In this document: piece by piece, positions 33,298 to 44,481 of the stretch
Layout: every line of letters starts with the position of its first letter
Position numbering within the stretch: the first letter of the stretch is position 1
Assembly (NCBI GenBank): GCA_963995505.1
Contig: OZ023184.1
Location: 4,216,001 to 4,280,000, forward strand
DNA: 64,000 nt
Direction of reading: 5' to 3'
Origin: Hypericum androsaemum
Taxonomy: Eukaryota > Streptophyta > Magnoliopsida > Malpighiales > Hypericaceae
Notes under the pieces: generated by a model
What the model saw: only the letters and a program-made list of their open reading frames with translations
Database searches by the model: none
What the model was told of the DNA's origin: nothing
Made by a program: the position numbers and the translations under genes

Positions 33298-35860
33298 ATG
33301 GCGGCGGGAGCGAACAGGAAGATATCAGCTGCATCAGCCCGGGCCCACACCAGAAGGGCCAGGCAATCCTCCTCTCCTAAGCTCCCTCCAGGTCCCCCAC
33401 CTCTCTCCCTCTAGTTTTATTTTTTGGGTAAATCAAAATTTAGATTACTACAACTCCGGGGCTCTAGAGGATTTTGTTTCCTTACCGACCGACCATTGGT
33501 TCCCTCTTTAGTCAACTCTCTGTCTCTCTGGTTTTTAGCTGGCCCGTTGACCTTTGCAGTAGGGTTGGGAGGTTCCGGGAAAAAATGGGTGCGATAGGGA
33601 TTGTTTGGTTGGTGGATTATTATTTGGCTCGGAACAAGATCGCGGGAAAGAGGGGGAAGGTATTCACTTTGTGGTGCTCTGATCCATTCTGGGTTTTCCC
33701 CTTACCCTATCGAAGCGTGCTTTATATCGGGTCTCTTGTCGGATAGGATTAGGAGATATTCGACGATGAGGTGGAGCCGTTTTGGCGTGACCATTTTTAG
33801 TTTGAGCAATGTTCCATGGTGCTCGAGAATAAGCTTCTTGATATCCGTTTGAAGCGTGCTTTATATCGGGTCTCTTGTTGGATAGGATTAGGAGATACTA
33901 GACGATGGCGTGGAGCCGATTTGGTGTTACCGTTTTTAGTTCAAGCACTGTTGCAGTGGTGCTAAGACAGTTTGTTGTGTGTTTGGTTTGGTTGGTCTAT
34001 ATGGTTGCTGTTTGGATCTTTGCTGTTAAATTTTCCGGGCTGTACCTCATCTTATATGCTCAAATGGTTCAGGGATTGTGACGAAGATATTGTTGGTCCT
34101 GTCTGTGGGGGCTCTAGCATGGGCCTATCAGGCAATCCAACCTCCCCTGCCGAAGAAGTGTGGCTCCCCGGGTGGACCGCCTGTTACAGCCCCAAGAATT
34201 AAGCTTAGTGATGGAAGATACTTGGCTTACAAAGAGCATGGAGTCTCTAGAGATGAGGCCAAGTTCAAAGTTGTCTTTATACACGGTTTTGATAGTAGCC
34301 GGCATGTTGTTCCTATCGCCAGTCCACTTTCTCCGGTACTTTTTCATTGTCATTGACTTGGCATTGCAAGGATTTAGGGTAGCTAACTTGGTGATTGGTT
34401 CTTTTCAGGAAATTGCCAGGGGTTTAGGGGTCTACGTTGTGTCTTTTGACAGGCCGGGATACGGAGAGAGTGACCCGCATCCAAAGAGATCCTTGAAGAG
34501 CTTGGCTTTGGATGTTGAAGAGCTTGCCGATCAACTCGGGCTTGGATCCAAATTCTATGTAGCTGGCTTTTCGATGGGTGGCGAGTTTACATGGGGCTGC
34601 TTGAAATATATTCCTCACAGGTATCACTCAATCTAGCCTCATTGGATATAAGATCATCATTTACTTGTTTCTTCCCTCTTTTAATGAGATGTATGGGCCT
34701 CCAACAGACTAGCAGGAGTATCACTATTGGCTCCGGCCACAAATTTCTGGTGGCCTGGTTTTCCCGCCAACTTATCGAAAGAGGCCTATGGAAAGAAGGC
34801 TTGCAATGACCAGTGGGCAGAACGTGTTGCTCATTATGCCCCCTGGCTGACCTACTGGTGGAATACTCAAAAAATATTTCCAATTTCAAGTATTATTGCT
34901 AGAAATCCAGATGTTTTCACTGGCCAAGACAGAGAAACATTGGCCAAGCATTTAGCAAAGAGGCCCACTGAGGTGATTACTGCTACCATTGCTTTTCCAA
35001 TACTTTGTTGCTCTGATACTTTATTCATTATGGTAGTGTTGCAATGGAATAATTAATGTAAGGCGAGAAATCTCGATCGCTGATCATAACGTGAATTAAG
35101 TGATCCCTTGCCGTTCCTGGATTCTAATCACTGTGGCCATATTTTCCTGCTGTGTTGTGTTACTTTCATCCTCGAATCCCCGCCCGCATTAAAAAAACAG
35201 AGTTACCTGGTCAATGTGATGAATTGTTTCATGGATTTGTGCATTAAATCATCGAGCAGTTCTGCCCTTCGTGGTGCTACAAGAGCTAAAGTAGTAACGG
35301 GGAGCGATTTCTGTTATTTGGTTCTAACAACATTATGCATGACTATTCTTTTTCACATCTGCTTTGATATTCCTCACTCTGATACTGGATTCATCACTCG
35401 CAATATGTACAAGTCGGGACTTTTTTCTGACATCCAAGCATGTCAATGACACTGATTAACATAAACCAGATCTATAATATCGGTGGTTGCACCATCCTAC
35501 TTATCAATCGACCATAGATTTTTGTTTCTTTTTTTCTTGGTTTGGCAGTATGATGGAGTTGCAGAATATGCACGGCAGCAAGGAGAGTATGAGTCCATCC
35601 ACCGGGATATGATCATCGGTTTCGGGACCTGGGAGTTCGATCCTATGGATCTCGAAAACCCATTTCCCAACAACGAGGGTTCGGTTCACTTGTGGCAGGG
35701 AGACGAAGACATACTCGTGCCAACAGTACTACATCGCTACATTGCCGAGCGGCTTTCTTGGATTCAATACCACGAGCTACCTGGCTCGGGCCACTTGTTT
35801 CCTTACGACGATGAAATCTCTCTCACCATCCTCAGGACGATGCTGACCGGAGAATCATAA
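33298..35860 (+). CDS. alpha/beta-hydrolase superfamily protein, membrane-anchored
   Basis: Five exons: 33298-33391, 34073-34335, 34409-34620, 34708-34972 and 35549-35860. All GT-AG junctions keep frame (1146 nt, 381 aa). A basic N-terminus (about 30 aa) precedes one membrane segment (about 33-52). The hydrolase fold follows, with HG motif (VVFIHGFDSS), nucleophile elbow GFSMGG (Ser174), acid in GDEDILVP (Asp330 or Asp332) and catalytic His360 in GSGH. The triad is complete. The FGTWEFDP and NNEGSVHLWQGDED blocks mark the plant family usually annotated only as 'alpha/beta-hydrolase'. Substrate is unknown. The exon 4/5 junction is the least certain: a second in-phase-looking AG lies 16 bases downstream but would break the frame. 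Confidence 0.9.
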
Positions 35861-36663
35861 CCCGTAACATTGCGAATCCGTAGTCTGCTCTCATTGTTTT
35901 GATGAATTTGAGGTCTGAACTCTTTCCATCCCCTAGTCTTGTTATGGATGCTAAAGCCCCCGCCGGGGAACTGCAAGTTATTCTAGTTGTTGTTGTTGTA
36001 ACTTTGCTTGTAGAATACAGCCTACGCAATGACTGAATATTTTTCAATTAAGAATATTTTGTTATAACTTTTTATAACATCAATTAAGTATATGGAGTAT
36101 TAACCACTTTTGAATATAAATTATATTCCCCCGATATTTTTCGGGATAAATAATTGTGAAGAATTTTCAAAGGATTCTTGAGTTGTTGCTTCCACTTTGT
36201 TCCAATTTTGATCCAATGCATAATTAGGATAGAGAAATGTAATGATTGTTCACACACCTTGGCCGGACCACCGCGCACACGAAAAATCAAGAGAAATGAT
36301 CTCATGCATATTGCCTTAGAGCTCACTCTTCCTGCACTTTACCAACAAAGCAACAAAAGGACATAGATCTTACGATTGCAATATCTCTGTCCTTTTGTTG
36401 TTCCGCTACGCTAGTCACTATTTCTCATATCGAGTTTTTGGCGTTCCGCTATTTTCCGTGATCTGCTATTAACAACACTTAGTACAACATGAGCATAGGA
36501 TGAGATCTGATTGAAGTGATAAACGGTGGAACCAGAATATAGAATTATACTTTGGGATCATATCGCAAATCTTGGGAACATAAGAAAGGGAAATCTTACA
36601 AAGCTGCAATAACTTAACAAAAAATGCCATTAACGTTTGGCATTCCACAACCTTAATTGATGT
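35861..36663. other. convergent 3' flanks of hydrolase and germin-like genes
   Basis: The two genes converge here. No gene seen; the open frames are short and motif-free. Confidence 0.5.
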
Positions 36664-37341
36664 CTACATCTTAGGATCAAACCTCTTCTTCATGGTGCCA
36701 ACCTGCTTAGGACTCAACCCAAAAGCCTTCTCCAGCAACCTGTCATCAATCCCGGACCCGAAAATGGCGCTCGGAATCTTCTGGCTTCCCGGGTTCTGGC
36801 TATTAAAGCTCCCAAACACAACAGCCTCCTTCTTCCCTACATTCATCTGGAAATGCACCAACCCTCTAGGGAAAACCATCACCTCCCCTTCCTCAAGAAC
36901 CCTAGCAAAAACCCTGTTGCTTGAATCCACGAAACCGGAGTATACCCTCCCTTGCACTATGTGCGCGATCTCGGTGGCCCTCGGGTGGAAATGAGGCGGG
37001 TTAACCGCTCCAGGCTTGAGGTCTGCCCTTACAAAGGACATGCCAAGTGTGTTAAGCCCGGGGAAGTTGGTGGGGTTCACGGGGATGGTAGCAAGCCCGG
37101 TTTCCGAGAAGTTTCCGGCAGCTTTCACGCCGGAGAAGACGAAGTCATCGGTGGTGGCGACGGATGAGTTCTTGCATGGGACGATGGTGAACCGGGCGGT
37201 CTTGACGAGCGGTCCGGATCTCTGATGGGGGATGCAGAAGTCCTGAACCGGGTCAGGGTCTGAGGCTAGTACGTGGAGGAGACGGTAGTGAACTTGGACG
37301 ACAAAAATAGTAATTAACAAAACTGTCGTTTTTGGACACAT
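36664..37341 (-). CDS. germin-like protein (cupin), secreted
   Basis: Single-exon 225-aa apoplastic cupin. Start chosen at ATG 37341 (MCPKTTVLLI) because it opens a clear signal peptide (residues 1-26). The longer in-frame ATG at 37452 would bury that signal and lies upstream of the TATA box. Germin box 1 (PPHFHPRATE) supplies His117, His119 and Glu124; box 2 (PRGLVHFQMN) supplies His163. These are the four ligands of the Mn ion in germin-type oxalate oxidase or superoxide dismutase. Cys36 and Cys56 form the conserved N-terminal disulfide pair. NFSE and NSS are possible N-glycosylation sites. Which activity it has cannot be told from sequence. Confidence 0.93.
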   Translation of the reverse strand: MCPKTTVLLITIFVVQVHYRLLHVLASDPDPVQDFCIPHQRSGPLVKTARFTIVPCKNSSVATTDDFVFSGVKAAGNFSETGLATIPVNPTNFPGLNTLGMSFVRADLKPGAVNPPHFHPRATEIAHIVQGRVYSGFVDSSNRVFARVLEEGEVMVFPRGLVHFQMNVGKKEAVVFGSFNSQNPGSQKIPSAIFGSGIDDRLLEKAFGLSPKQVGTMKKRFDPKM

Positions 37342-37405
37342 GTTGTCTGTCGTTAGGTCTTTGTTCCTTGGGTTATGGTGCAGTGGGAGTTCAGGGGATG
37401 GTCTC

Positions 37406-37411
37406 TTTATA
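37406..37411 (-). promoter_or_regulatory. TATA box of the germin-like gene
   Basis: tataaa on the minus strand, about 65 bp upstream of the chosen ATG, in a GA-rich context. It supports the internal ATG as the true start. Confidence 0.6.
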
Positions 37412-38294
37412 GACCCGTAAGAAACTGGAATTACCGAAGTGCCCTTGTTCAATTCTGCTAATCATGAAAGTGGAAAAAGCAAAATCATGGTTTAGTGCTA
37501 AATACTAGGTTAGCTTTTTAATAATAGGTCCTCCACTAACATGTACTGACACTTAAGTTCAATAATTTTTTTGGTTTATATTGCTAGTATTAGGCCTACT
37601 CAACCAATCAATTCAAAAAAATTCTTGAAATTTGATAATTTTTTTCCAACAGATATTTAATACTGTTGCATTTTTAACAATGTAATCATAGCATTTAAAA
37701 AGATAATACGCTCGCCGGTGATGATGACAAAGTAACAATTATGTTTTCCGTTCCCAGATTTCAGGCACGTTATACAGTGTACTTCATCTTATGTTTAAAT
37801 CAGTCAATTGCACTAAAACATTGTACATATCATATATTTGTGGTATTCATTGTTCACTTTATCTTTTTTAAATTTTTTATTGAGTCAAATTTTGTCATTA
37901 AAAATACACTATTTTGAGAGTTATGATATACCGTAGTTGATTATGAATTTTAGAAGTTCAAATTTTGTAGTTAATAAACCTAAAACATCTATAACAAAAT
38001 CTGACTTTATTACTGAACCAACTCTTGTTGGTTGCTAATAATTGGCTGCCAATGCAAAAAAATGTCCAGCGTGACCACAGCACAATTAATGTCTATTTAA
38101 TTAGTGATTGCCACGCTTTATTAAGTTAATTAATTACTGGGGGAGAGACTTGACGATGTGACAAGCTTTTTTGTTGCTTCACTGACAAGTGAACACAGCC
38201 ACGGGTACAACGGGACCCGATGCTCGACAATGAAATGATGATTAAATCCACTTAGTGTCGATTATAATTGCACGCCGGAATTGTCAATTAGAGT
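37412..38294. other. AT-rich intergenic DNA
   Basis: No gene seen. A short motif 'tatttaatactgttgcattt' at about 37650 recurs in diverged form at 46930-47035, suggesting a dispersed repeat. Confidence 0.5.
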
Positions 38295-38990
38295 TTTTTT
38301 TAAATGGTGGGGTTATGTTCTTATATAAATACGAAAAATAAATCTAAGTACATAAAAAATAAACAGTCTATCTATAACCCTTTCCTGATGTCTACTGGCC
38401 TCAGTATAGGGATCTCCTCTTTTGAGGTTACGGTCGCCGACCTTAGTAAAACCCTCCGGCAGCAAAAATCCAGTGGAAAAACCTGCTGCGAGAGGGAAAG
38501 AGCACCTCGGCAAGGCTAGAATGACCCCACTTGACATTGATACCGCTGGAGCTGATCCCTATAAATCATCTCTGGTCGAACGAGTAGAGCGGGGAAGGCT
38601 AACTCTTTGCAAGTCGTCGAAATACACCTCGGTACAAAAACTAAAAGGTAAATCAGAAACTAAAAAGTCATATGAGATCCCCATAGCATGCTTGGAGGGT
38701 GCGCCTGCCACCCGGTTGCCCTTCCGCCAAGTATGCTGGATGTCAATCTCCCAGCCCTGGCATGTAGCTCTCGCGCCCTCAAAGTTAGTGTAGCCAGTGG
38801 GTGAGCTCGGTCGGTGTCCCGTCCTATGCAGAGGATGGTCAGTGACGAGTCCACCTCCACCTGGACCCGCCGGAGTCCCCTCTCCCAAGTCAGCTCGAGT
38901 CCTAGGACCAAGGCCCAGAGCTCCGTAGCCAAGGAGATACAGCTCCCAATGCCTTTAACGAAACCACAAATCCAAAAGCCACCGAGCCGC
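38295..38990 (-). pseudogene. 5'-truncated LINE ORF2 relic (RNase H-like 3' end)
   Basis: On the minus strand, frame pieces read TELWALVLGLELTWERG and VQVEVDSS (frame ending 38660), then after a frameshift GWEIDIQHTWRKGNRVAGA (near 38740). This is the RNase H-like tail of plant LINE ORF2. It is followed by about 280 bp of decayed 3' sequence and a short A-rich end (plus-strand ttttttt near 38294-38302). It lacks endonuclease and RT domains. No target duplication was found. Confidence 0.75.
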
Positions 38991-39159
38991 GTATGACTAA
39001 AACTAAGGTTTTGTTTTTCCGAATTCTTTTTGAAAAGTAAAATTTATTAAACATCATGATATATACATCCTACTTAGTTTTTTGTGTGGGACTACATCCT
39101 ACTTAGCGTGATGTTCTCTCAGCTATTTCAAAATGAGATTGCGACCATCGGCCTCGTCA

Positions 39160-39815
39160 AAATTAGCGACATGTGAACAATGTTTCAAGAATGAGATGAT
39201 ATTTTCATTAAGAAAATTATATCTTTTATGGTCCAAACCATGTAGACCATATAGACAATAACTCCATCAAACTAAACTTGAGTTAAAAAAATGCAATAAA
39301 ACTACTTGTAAGAAAATAACATGCAATTAAATAAGCCCACAATTTTAAGATATAAGTGGATTTTTTCACATTTACAATTAAGTGAATTACTTTTGAAACT
39401 AGCAATATGATAATTTCGTGCTAAAAGATTGTACCTTTTGGTGTGTGTTTCTTTTTTTTTCAACTCACAAATCATTTTTTAATAGAGAAGATTCAACTCA
39501 CAAATCATGATCCGACGCTTTTTAGGCACATTAACGTTGGTTATCAATTGATAGTTACGGAGCATGCATGCGCATGATACAAAAATCGGGGTAGATTACG
39601 GACAATTATAAATAGGTAGGAAATTACTTTTATTAGAAAAAGGTTAATTAGTGACCATGTAAATTAATCAGTTGGTTATTGCTGACGTCGTCGTGATTCA
39701 TCCTCTTGATCAGGTCCTTCATCTTGCATTTGGGCCATTAGCCCAGTACAGTGGCCCTGAGAGGTCCAGCGCATCGGCTCATATGGAATTTCAAAACAGG
39801 CCCAAGTAACATTTT
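39160..39815 (+). repeat. local direct duplication, copy 1
   Basis: The best-conserved stretch is 39498-39815, sharing with copy 2 blocks such as catgcatgcgcatgatac, gagaggtccagcgcatcggc and ggttattgctgacgt. Indels and about 15-20% mismatches by eye indicate age. Confidence 0.75.
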
Positions 39816-41044
39816 GTTTTTGAACATCTGAGTGCAAAATCGTCATCTATTATAAAAGCGACTCTCCCTTAAATACTTCTCAAAAAAAAGAGACACCCTT
39901 AATTAAGGATAACAAAAGGGTAAATTACTTTCAAGTCATTTTAATATAGCTTAATCTCTGATTTAGTTCTTTGATTATTAAAATGTATTATAAAATTTCT
40001 GTGTTTAATTTTATTATACTCTCGGATTCCTTACTCACGTCATTGATAAATTTATTATTATTTTATCTTTGAATAAAACCCTTACATCCAACCCTCCGAC
40101 CGACAAAAGCTTTTCCGATCATTTTCTTAGGTGGAAAACAACCTCGGATCGTCTTCTCCGGCGAACACTCATTAATTTTTTTGATCCGAGCGAACCGGGT
40201 CACCCGAAAGTATCTGACATGGTGGTCCGACTGGATTTTGACCGGTCGAACTGCTAGTTGGGTTTTAGGCAAAACTCGACCCGGATTTGGTTCTAAGTAG
40301 CATTCCGACCAGTGATCGTCGGACCGTAGTTTTTAAAATATTGAATACACCCTCTCTATTCAAAATCCATTTTCATGGTCCAAAATTCTGTATATTGTCA
40401 CACCTTTTCATATGGACATTGATTAACCTTTTCATCTTCTTGCGTTGCAATCTTACAACCAATGTTTGGAATCGTCTTCGGAGACTTGAGGATTGGGTTG
40501 GTTTGATTGAGGACAAATTCCTTAAGAAGGCTTGGTATCTCAAAGTGAAGACGTGAATCTTATATCCCTTCTCTTTGGAACTCGACGATCCAATTGCAAG
40601 ACCTATTCCAACTAATCTGTAACGTACAATAGATGTCTCCTAACTAATTCTTAATATGCTTGACCATTTCTCTCGTTAAGTTCTCATCTCTTGCCAATTT
40701 GCGCATTCCCAAGCTACCCCTCTCTGCCCACCGCTCCTCCCCGAGTGTATACCCGTCATCACCTACCACGTCATGCTAGACCCGTGGATGTGATGCACCA
40801 CGCCATTATCAAAACGACATCGTTTTGATGGGCAAGGTTAGGGCAATTACCCGTACCTTTAGGTGATTTTAATTAGGAAATGTTAGACTCGATTGATGCG
40901 TTTTAAACTACATGGTACTCATGTAATTTTCCGAAATACCCAAGTATGTCGAAATGCAACTTACAAATGAAAACTTCTGACCTATTTCTGAAATAAGAAT
41001 TCTCTTGCTAGAGGTTGCAACATCATCCTCAGTAAAAATTCTAT

Positions 41045-41842
41045 CTTGATAAAATTCATTGGGAACAATGTTTTCAAGAACGAGATGATATTTACTTATA
41101 ATCAAGAGAAATTAGTACCTTTTGTGGTCCAAACCATCTAGTTTTCAAAAGTATATTTAGTTAAACAAAAATAAATTTATGCGAGTTAGATATATATGTG
41201 TTTAAATCTCCATATTCAATCAATTCAATGTTTTAAGAAGTACGTAAAATTTTCATATGTGGGGATATGAATACTTTCTCTCAAAAGAAGTTCATCACGT
41301 CGAATATTACATGAACTTTGACTTAAAAATGTGCAATAAAATGAGATTCTTGCAAATAACAACGAGTCACGAAATCGATATAGTAACAATGGTCACATGA
41401 TAAATAGATCAATCTACTATAATATAATTTTAAATTTTTTATATCAAACTCAAAACTATTAAAATCATGAGTATTGACTATCTTGCCAACTAGTAACACC
41501 GTAGTCTCAATAAAAAATTATTCCGTTTGTTGTGTTCTCACAAATCCATGATCCGAGGCTTTTTAGCCACACTAACGGTGAAAATCAATTGATAGTTACG
41601 AAACATGCATGCGCATGATACAAAAATCGTGGTAGATTACGGGAAATTAGTTTTCTGTGAGAAATTATTTTTAACTAAAAATTGGTAGATTATCGCCCAT
41701 GTAAATTAATCACTTGGTTATTGCTGACGTGGTCATGATTCATCTGCGTGGTCAGCTTGCATTTGGGCCCTTAGCCGAAGCCAGAGAGGTCCAGCGCATC
41801 GGCTCGTATGGGCTTCAAAACTGGCGCAAGTAACATTTTACC
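41045..41842 (+). repeat. local direct duplication, copy 2
   Basis: Diverged copy of 39160-39815. It has additional inserted AT-rich sequence in its left half. Confidence 0.75.
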
Positions 41843-42704
41843 TATCTCGGAGAATGTCCGAAATGACGAAAAATCAGAATTTAATTTGTAATAGGTATAT
41901 GTAAAACCGAAACTTATAGCAATGGTGGGAGTAGTCACCTCAGTGGAAAAGTATACACAAAATAGAGATGATTTTGATATTTTTATAAAAGTCCAATTGG
42001 CATGCTATTTACTTAGAAGTGAAAAGCGATGTGACTTTTCAGTTGGCCGGACAAGAATGGGACAGCCAACCGGATCTTTCAATAATTTTAATTAAAAAAA
42101 ATTTGACGCATTTTAAATTACAAATATTTATGTAATGCGTTACAATGAGATACTAAAGTATTGATAAATAATTAAATTTTAATCTTTAAATCATATAAAA
42201 ATTCTCACCAAAATAAATATGTAAAAAAGTAGAATTCGGCTAAGAGATTATCAAAATATATAAACTAAAATTTTGAGTTGTGACAAATTTAGGTTTTGAG
42301 GCAAAGGCTATAAAAACAAACATTTCAACATGGAATTCGATGCTTTGGAGGCATTTGAGATATTTTTGGCACATTTTATCTGATGTTTGTTTGGTTGGTG
42401 AATACTATATTTTGTTTGTAGAATCTTTTTATCTTTTATGCCCTTTTTTTAATCTGGTAAATTATCTCAAATATGTAACAAGTTCTTATTTTCGGTAGAT
42501 ATTACTTCCATGAAAATATTTTTTAAATAATAAAAATGCTTTTACCTATAAAAAAATCCAGTATAACAAAACTTATAACCCAAACTCTTAATTGATCTTG
42601 AAGTGGAAAACGACATGCTACCAAATCCAAAGCCTTTTTATTTTCCTCATGTTTTAAGAGTCAGGAAGGGTCAAAGCTAGGCTTGCATGTGAGGCCTCTC
42701 GGAG

Positions 42705-42923
42705 ACACGTGGAGGTCACCAGCACCCACCACGACCCGGGACGCGCCACGTGTAAGAAACGTGTCGCCCGACTGGAGCCCCGGCCCATTTCCGTAACCGG
42801 ACCCGGAATCCTTCTCCTCCTCCTCGCTTCACAAACTTTGAAAGTTGAAACCCTTTTTCCCCCTGGCCCACCACCAAAATAAAACCCAACAATAAAAACG
42901 GCTTTAATTCCCACTATATAAAA
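42705..42923 (+). promoter_or_regulatory. ABI5 promoter: three ABRE/G-box motifs and TATA box
   Basis: ACACGTGG at 42705-42712, a palindromic CACGTG at 42747-42752 (gccacgtgtaa) and ACGTGTC at 42759-42765 lie within 61 bp. All are ABRE-type sites bound by group A bZIPs. A TATA box (tatataaaa, 42915-42923) lies 150 bp downstream. Transcription would start near 42950. ABI5 is known to be ABA-induced and to bind its own promoter in Arabidopsis. That the same circuit operates here is inference. Confidence 0.7.
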
Positions 42924-43093
42924 ATCTTCCAAATTCCATTTAGGGCACTGTTATTTGGTTTCCCTTCTCTAACATTTCCCTTTCAGAGCTTTTAGGGTAT
43001 TAGTATTTCAAGTCAAAGGATTATGAAGTTTGGAGGCTGACCCACTTTTTAATTTCTCCATCTGAATCTTGCCATCTATTGGTCTTATTATTG

Positions 43094-44448
43094 GTAAGTT
43101 CAGCTTCCATGACCCAGATTAATTATTTTTTATGATTCGACAATTCTAAATATCAGAACTTTAACCGAAAAAAGTAGGTTGTTAGAATCTGTTTATGTCT
43201 ATGTTGATGTTACTTGCCAGTTCTGGGTGATTTTTATAAGGTTGGCCGAAGTTCGTGTCCTTGCTTGATTTGCGCTAATTAATTATTCCAGCCACTAATC
43301 ACTTCTTCCCGAAAGGGAAAGATTCTTCACTTCCTGCTCCTCGCCTGCCAGGCAGATTACCCATCAGGGAAACTAGGTTTCATTTTTAACCGAAAACTTA
43401 AGTGTCATTATAACGTTGAGATTTGTTGCAACACTCGAACTTAGATTTAGGACTGCAATAATTATCCTTATACAAGTTGTTAGATTTTTTTATTCTAAAT
43501 TCATTAATCTAACTTCAATCGGAATAATATAAGTGCAACACTATTATGACATTCGGATAATGATAGAGTTCTCCTAATAAATATTTTATCCATTCCCAAA
43601 GACTAACTATACCTACTTTGTTGCTTTGTTAGGAATTTAATTTGGGTAGATTGGTCAGGCACGTTTAGTAGAAAGCAATATTCTTAAAAAAAAAGTTAAG
43701 CGGATCGTAGATGACATGTATTAAAGATGGAGCAAATATGAACATCAGAAATCAAAAAAATGATAGTCCCGTACTTGATGTTATTTTGGTTCAATGCAAA
43801 ATGTACTATATATTAACAGGTAAATTGATGTCAGATATATATGGACAAGAATATGTATCCTGCGAGATTTTGGTGGTGGAAGATAGTTGCCCAATCGCTT
43901 TCAAGTCTTAAATTAATCTCTCTTTTTTTGTTAAAAAAACATATCCACCGCTAGAAATCACGTTCCTTTTGCCCTATCCTGCAATACCTGTGCACCATTT
44001 TTTATGTCAAATAGATTCATAGAATATAAGTTTGGATTATGTGGTCCTCTTCTGGTAGGTACTGGCAAGGGCAAATTGGCAATCCCCATAGTACAAATAA
44101 TGAAATTCTGAAGTTATTCTAATTTAACTAAAACGTTTCGAGTTCAAACGTTTAGGAATATTGTTCCCGGCTCAAACTTAGACTAGTCGGTTTAAGAATT
44201 GGAGTTTGAAGAGTTCACTTTCTTTGTCATTTTTTAAATTTTCATAGCATATTGTATGAATAATAATTTTAACTAGGTTGCAATATATTTATGTGAATAC
44301 CACATTATCGTAAAATCTTCCAAGAAAAAGGGTCCCACTATTGCACATCTCGTCTCCGATTGGACAAGGCATCGGTTACGAAATAACGCCCAATGTCTCC
44401 CACTTTTCCCGGTAACCACGAACATGACGATCCCTTCCAATCTCGCAG
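43094..44448 (+). other. probable 5'UTR intron of the ABI5 gene
   Basis: A donor ttg|gtaagt near 43093 and an acceptor tctcgcag ending near 44448 bracket 1.35 kb of AT-rich, non-coding DNA between the TATA-linked leader and the coding ATG at 44482. Boundaries are predicted from consensus only. Confidence 0.5.
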
Positions 44449-44481
44449 GTCAAAGATAAAAAAAGGCCAGGAGGAGAAAAA

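Larger units (their letters stand above)
38991..42700. other. intergenic DNA with local duplication and TIR-family remnants
   Basis: No gene seen over 3.7 kb. A diverged ~700-bp segment occurs twice in direct orientation (about 39160-39815 and 41045-41842). Between and after them lie remnants of the TIR family seen at 6636-9711 (about 40870-40935 and 42105-42160). Confidence 0.6.

Noticed and set aside
34587..34889. 100-aa minus-strand open frame inside the hydrolase gene
   Set aside because: Overlaps exons 3-4 of the intact hydrolase and has no motif of its own.
37342..37452. Longer N-terminus for the germin-like protein (start at 37452)
   Set aside because: It would include the TATA box region and bury the signal peptide; the ATG at 37341 fits the family.
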